Assembly: GCF_963583255.1 (NCBI RefSeq)
Contig: NC_084813.1
Span: 8,542,001-8,606,000, forward strand
Reading direction: 5' to 3'
Length of the DNA: 64,000 nucleotides
Source of the DNA: Pyrus communis
Lineage: Eukaryota; Streptophyta; Magnoliopsida; Rosales; Rosaceae
Numbering within the stretch: position 1 is the first letter of the stretch; each line of letters begins with the position of its first letter. Under the pieces are notes generated by a model, which made no database searches, was not told where the DNA came from, and saw only the letters and a list, made by a program, of their open reading frames with translations. This document shows, piece by piece, positions 59,836-64,000 of this stretch. The translations under genes and the position numbers were made by a program.

Positions 59836-61748
59836 GAAGAGGTATCGTCTAGCTGGAAAACGTTAAAGCAAGCGCTTCTTGGGAGACAACTCATGCATTC
59901 AAATAAAGAAGACTTAGTAATCCAACAATCCATAACCAGATTTGCATTCCTAAACCTTTCTCTTTATTGCTTTTACTTTGCCATGATAGTTGTGTTTGTT
60001 AGTTTATGTTGTTTGTTTGAATGTGAGTCTTTGTTTGAAACATTAAGGACAATGTTTGATTTAAGTGTTGGGGGGGTATACAAGCTGTTTTTGCATGATT
60101 TTCGTGGGATTTTATCACCTATCACTTCTAATGTTGTTTCTCACTGTTTTTAAGTGATTTTAGTGTGTTTTGAAGTGTTTTTATGTGTCTTGAACAGAAA
60201 ATGCGAAAATTTGAAAAAAATTTGAAAAACAATTTTGAAAAACCCAAAAAGAGTTGTTCTAGAGTTGTTTTTGTGTGTTTGTTTGTGTCTTAGGATATTC
60301 CAACACAATGCTGAGGATTTGGTTTTTAATTGCATGACTATTAAAGAAAGTTACAAACATGGATAGAAGTTTGACTTGCTCTTTGGTTCATGCTTAGTTA
60401 TAGTTGTTGTTTACGAATTCACATGTAATCACAAAGAAAAAAAAATCAGTTTTTGTAACATGCTTGAAGTAAGGAACTCAAACTAATGCTACAACCCTGA
60501 GAGACTTGAGCCTAAACTTTGTTTGGAGAGTTATAAATCTGTGGATTATTGTTTTCTAAAGTCGTTGCATGATCTCATTATTCTTTGCTTGGTTGCTACT
60601 TAGAATGCGTTTCATCATTATAGTTCCAAATACTAGAACTCATGCCCATTTCATTCAAAGCATGATATTGATTGCATAACATACAATAAGATGAAGTTGT
60701 TTAGTTGAACCAAAGCCAAAAAGCCGAACCATTTTGCATATGTACTGTAGGATTAACCCTTTTGAGCCTTATCTAGCCTATTTTCTTTGTTAACCACATT
60801 ATCCTCACCTAGCCTGGATTAGGATTATCCATACCCTTGTTCTTAAAGGATAGTGAAGCATGACTTAGAAGGAATTCCTTTTGACTTACATATTGCAGAA
60901 AACAAGTGTGGGGGAGTTTAAAAGGGCACAACAAAGAAAGAAAAGAAAGAAAAAAAAAAGAAAAAAAAAAGAAGAAAAGTTGTGAAAAGAAAGAAAAAGA
61001 GTTAAGAAATAAGTGAGAATGAACTCACAAGTATTGGTTGTTGAAGAAAGGGTCCAAAAATTTGAATTTGACCCAAAGTGTTGTATGAACTTTCCCCTTG
61101 TGTTAAGTTAATTTCTGCCATCAAAAGTGAATTTAAGTGTCAATTTCATTACTTTGCTTCCTATTGCTTTAAGAACCTTTGTTTATCCTTTACCTTTCTT
61201 TGTTAGCCAATACTTTAGCCTCATTACAACCCCTTGAATTCTTTCTTGATGTTATGTGTTCAATATGTGGAGTTTGAAATTGGTATGAGCATATGGAATC
61301 CCTGGTTCTCGTTCTAAGTAGTAACATTCCATTCATGAGATCATATACATATCATTTTACTAATTCCAGAAAATGCTTTCTTTGTTATAACATATGTGAG
61401 TGCTAGTCTACATGTTTACATTAATCTTCTCACATATACCTAATGTAGGGAGTGTAGTCAGAAAATCTATGTGAAAATAGAAAGTATATCTTGTGAGGAA
61501 TTGAGGGAATTCTCTAAGGCATGTTACTACATTCAAAATGTTGTTTTAATCGATTAAATGTGAGCTAGTAAGTGGTAACTATGGTTAAGTGTTTGCTCAA
61601 GTGTAAAGAGAGCTAAAATCTATGTGTGTAGTGATTTTTAATATGTCATGTTCATTGGAAATCCTTGAGATAGTTGTTGGAAGGTCTAGATTGTGTTTTG
61701 TTAGTTTTGTTTGTTTTTGTTTTGCTCGAGAACTAGCAAAAGCTAAGC
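59836..61748. other. Athila non-coding region between pol and 3' LTR
   Basis: No env-like or other frame is recognised. It contains internal purine-rich strings (GTTGGGGGGG near 60066, GTGTGGGGGAG near 60909) resembling the polypurine tract and a long A/G-rich tract at about 60930-61010. Such a spacer is usual for Athila. Confidence 0.6.
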
Positions 61749-61759
61749 GTGGGGGAATT
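61749..61759 (+). other. Athila polypurine tract
   Basis: GTGGGGGAATT abuts the 3' LTR start at 61760, the expected place for the plus-strand primer. Confidence 0.75.
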
Positions 61760-63766
61760 TGATAGAAGCATTTTTAGGCAACTTAGTTAGCTTGTTTTCT
61801 TACATTTATGTTGTTATTTCTTAATTATTTTAGTATTTTGAGCTATTTTCGTGTGTTTGTAGGTCCAATGGGCTAAAGTGGCAAGAAAGTGCAATTTGGA
61901 GCATTTTGGAGAAGTTTTGGGCTTGGAATGGTTAGTACATGCTTGGAGCAAGGTGGATGGATGAACTTGAAGACCAAATGAGGCTAGGAATCTGCTAAAG
62001 AGATGGAAGAAAATAATTCAAGATTTGGAAGTAAAGAAATCAGCCACAAAGAAGGAAACATGAGTCAAAACATAAGTCAAACTTCCTTATTTTGACTTTG
62101 TTTCCCTATATCTTTCCTACATAAGTTCCAGCTGCCAAAGAGGGTCCCTAATTAATTTAGGACACTTAAATACAAGTTCTAGAAGCCTTAACCCCAGCCA
62201 AAGGGGGATGCCGCACCCAACTTACCCTTTATCCTTCCTTGCTGTGCAGAGGATACGACATTCCTTTTCTTATTCTCCTTGCCGTAAATCCCTTCCCTTT
62301 TTCCCTTAGGATTCTGACTTTAATTCTCCTTTTCCTTGGGGATTTGGGGTCCAATTATTTCCTAAATCATTTAATTAAAGTTAAGATCCTTTCCCTAAAA
62401 TAAAAAGCTTGTGCCGCACCTATACACATATTCCATTCATCCATACAGAGAACCAGCCATCATTCATCCTTCTACACCTTTATCTGCAGCCTTCATCACC
62501 TTCCGTACACCATTATGCACCTCTTCTTCCACCATATCTCCCTGCGATTCATTTATCCTTCACCCTAACACACCACAACTCACTTTTCACACCCTTAAAC
62601 CCTTGTGCCGCAGCATAGCAAGGAAGAAGGAGAGGAGAAGCAGCCTTGGATGTTTTTGCATTCAAGTTGGATTGTTGGAATGTTTTTAGGTGTAATCTAT
62701 CTTTTGTTTTCAATGTTTAATTTAAGTTTTCTTCGTTTTTTTTGTGAACATGAGAGACTAAACTTGTTTTAGCTAGGGGAGACTTTGAAACCATGATTAT
62801 ATTTGTGATATGAATTGATTAATTCCAGTTGTGATTTCATAAATTGTGAATGTAATTTACTTAACCATTTGATTAAGAACTTAATCTTGTATGTTGACTA
62901 AGAAGGCCTACTTAGTTTGCATGCTTGAATTTGATGCTAGAATATAAGGGAGTTTCACATAATCGTTACAAACTTATATTCACAAGTAGTAAATGTTGCT
63001 TATCACAATCATGTTAAGTTAAATTCCTGGCATGAGTATCATGATGTCAAAGTTACGAATGCCTTGTCATTGCTTATGATTTTCACGAAACTTAATGATC
63101 TTTGCTTATGTATTTATTATGCAGTTCATGTAGGGAACTTGGAAAGAATAATTTGGTTGTCGATGCATTGTCCATCCAATTCAATGACTTAAGGAAAATC
63201 TGAGGTTAATTAATGATGTCATGGTTAATCTGGGGTGTTGAGGTTCATGGTCTATTGAAAAAGCAACTGGAAATCAATTGGTATTCAAGTGTGTCATGTA
63301 TGGAAAAGGACCCTCTAGCTAGCGAATCATCCATCCATTTACCCAATTTCGTGCCAAACTTTATTTAAGTCTTTGAATTACTTGTTTTACTTTAAATTCA
63401 TCAAAAACCCAATCCCCTTTATTTAGTTGTGTTAAATTAGTTAGAATTTGTCCTAATTTGTGTTTTTAAGTATTTTGAGTCAAGTTAAAGTTAGAATTCA
63501 TCCAAAGTAAGTCTTAGAGTCTAGTTTGAGTCTATTTGATTGTTTTGTGCTGTTTTAAGTCTTTTTAGTTTGTTTTGAGTCATATAAGTCTAGTTAAAAG
63601 TCTTTTAGTTTAGTTAAGTGTTTTTAAGCCTAGTTTTGTATTTTGAGTCAGTTTTTAGTAGATTAGCAATCCCTTCTAATGCCCGGCCTAGAACGATCCC
63701 TACTTGCATTTATACTACAATTGTCAACAAGAGGGTTTAATTTGAGTGCTATTATTTATCACATCA
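61760..63766 (+). repeat. Athila 3' LTR
   Basis: 2007 bp. It begins TGATAGAAGC and ends ATCACATCA. Differs from the 5' LTR by scattered substitutions and small indels, for instance an extra CATAAGTCAAA-like unit near 62070 and an extra TATCTGCAGCC near 62480. Confidence 0.9.
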
Positions 63767-64000
63767 CCTATGGATCACTTCCTATAGGCTATATTTTGAT
63801 GGATCTTGTACACAACATGCTGCAGGAGTTGGAATTGTCATTGTTGATTTAAAAGGGATTCAACATTGCTACTCATTCATTTTGGATTACAAAGATACTA
63901 CCAACAGTAGAGCAGAGTACGAAGCATTGATCATTGGCTTGGAAATTCTAGTAGAGTTGAGGGCAGCTGAAGTAGAAATATATGGCGATTCTAAGATGAT
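63767..64000 (+). pseudogene. Tat-type second RNase H domain, cut by window end
   Basis: After the CCTAT TSD the Tat frame resumes in phase. It reads YFDGSCTQHAAGVGIVIVD, then AEYEALIIGLEILVEL, then YGDSKM. These are the DGS, E and GDS blocks of an archaeal-type RNase H, a domain acquired by the Tat/Ogre lineage in addition to the usual RNase H. No stop is seen before the window end. Confidence 0.85.

Larger units (their letters stand above)
52184..63766 (+). mobile_element. Athila-type Ty3/Gypsy retrotransposon, full length
   Basis: Both LTRs, a tRNA-Asp primer-binding site, gag-pol and a polypurine tract are present, with a perfect 5-bp TSD CCTAT (52179-52183, 63767-63771). It is assigned to Athila by the gag wording (HGLSMEDPNKHLKEF, AKDWLYELVPG), the DLGAS protease and the tRNA-Asp primer site. 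No env-like frame is seen after pol. The two LTRs differ by roughly 15 changes in the first ~350 bases by eye, so insertion is not recent. Confidence 0.92.
46464..64000 (+). mobile_element. Tat-lineage Ty3/Gypsy retrotransposon, decayed, interrupted by Athila and cut by the window end
   Basis: The order is primer-binding-like site, gag (47289-48344), protease (about 49640-49960), reverse transcriptase/RNase H (50804-52183), then the 11.6-kb Athila insertion, then a second (archaeal-type) RNase H domain at 63767-64000. The second RNase H is the hallmark of the Tat/Ogre lineage. Integrase and the 3' LTR should lie beyond the window. Stops and frameshifts run throughout. Confidence 0.8.

Noticed and set aside
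59893..60153. 86-residue frame with hydrophobic stretches after Athila pol, possible env
   Set aside because: Too short, and no fusion-peptide, coiled-coil or surface-domain arrangement; better read as non-coding spacer.

Overview
The window is nuclear DNA of a flowering plant. Its genes have short GT-AG introns, it is AT-rich, and it carries plant-specific families: a proline-rich extensin-like receptor kinase, a RABG3-type RAB7 GTPase, and PPR, PDR/ABCG and MATE gene fragments. Most of the rest is plant transposons. The LTR and MITE families remind me of apple/pear (Rosaceae), but that is recollection and not shown by the sequence.

Layout. 1-17 kb is the gene-bearing part. It holds a complete 8-exon PERK kinase gene (1427-5607, +), a complete 7-exon RAB7/RABG3 gene (7326-10762, +), a decayed Copia pol fragment (12724-13620) and a small intronless gene for an uncharacterised acidic, glycine-rich protein (14233-14742, +). 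Small MITEs sit in introns and spacers. From about 17 kb onward I see no intact host gene, only gene remnants: a PDR transporter exon at 18 kb and a MATE transporter remnant at 40.5 kb. These lie among transposons whose ends and target-site duplications (TSDs) can mostly be read directly.

17-24 kb holds a 66-bp CACTA miniature, a 1.4-kb foldback MULE, and a 3.3-kb minus-strand solo LTR flanked by a 195-bp direct duplication instead of the usual 5 bp. 24-36 kb is a Russian doll: a MULE (24248-36150) contains a Tourist-like element (24805-31287), which contains a solo-LTR-like element (24957-30466), which contains a PIF/Harbinger element (25782-29880), which carries a captured PPR fragment. A second solo LTR (32415-33246) splits the MULE transposase. 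37-46 kb holds MITEs, a non-autonomous CACTA element that cut the MATE gene, and another minus-strand solo LTR (43594-45502, TSD ATGAG). 46-64 kb is a decayed Tat-lineage Ty3/Gypsy element. It was split just before its second RNase H domain by a nearly complete Athila-type Ty3/Gypsy element (52184-63766, TSD CCTAT), with both LTRs, a tRNA-Asp primer-binding site, gag-pol and a polypurine tract.

The two large genes should be functional by sequence. PERK has every kinase core motif and RAB7 has every G-box plus the CxC prenylation tail. They are unrelated neighbours with separate promoters. The transposon coding regions are all broken by stops or frameshifts. No bacterial-type system, CRISPR array, tRNA or rRNA gene was recognised. 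The most unusual content is structural: the multi-level nesting with readable TSDs, the Harbinger element with its two genes fused by a deletion and a captured PPR fragment, and the 195-bp duplication around a truncated solo LTR.
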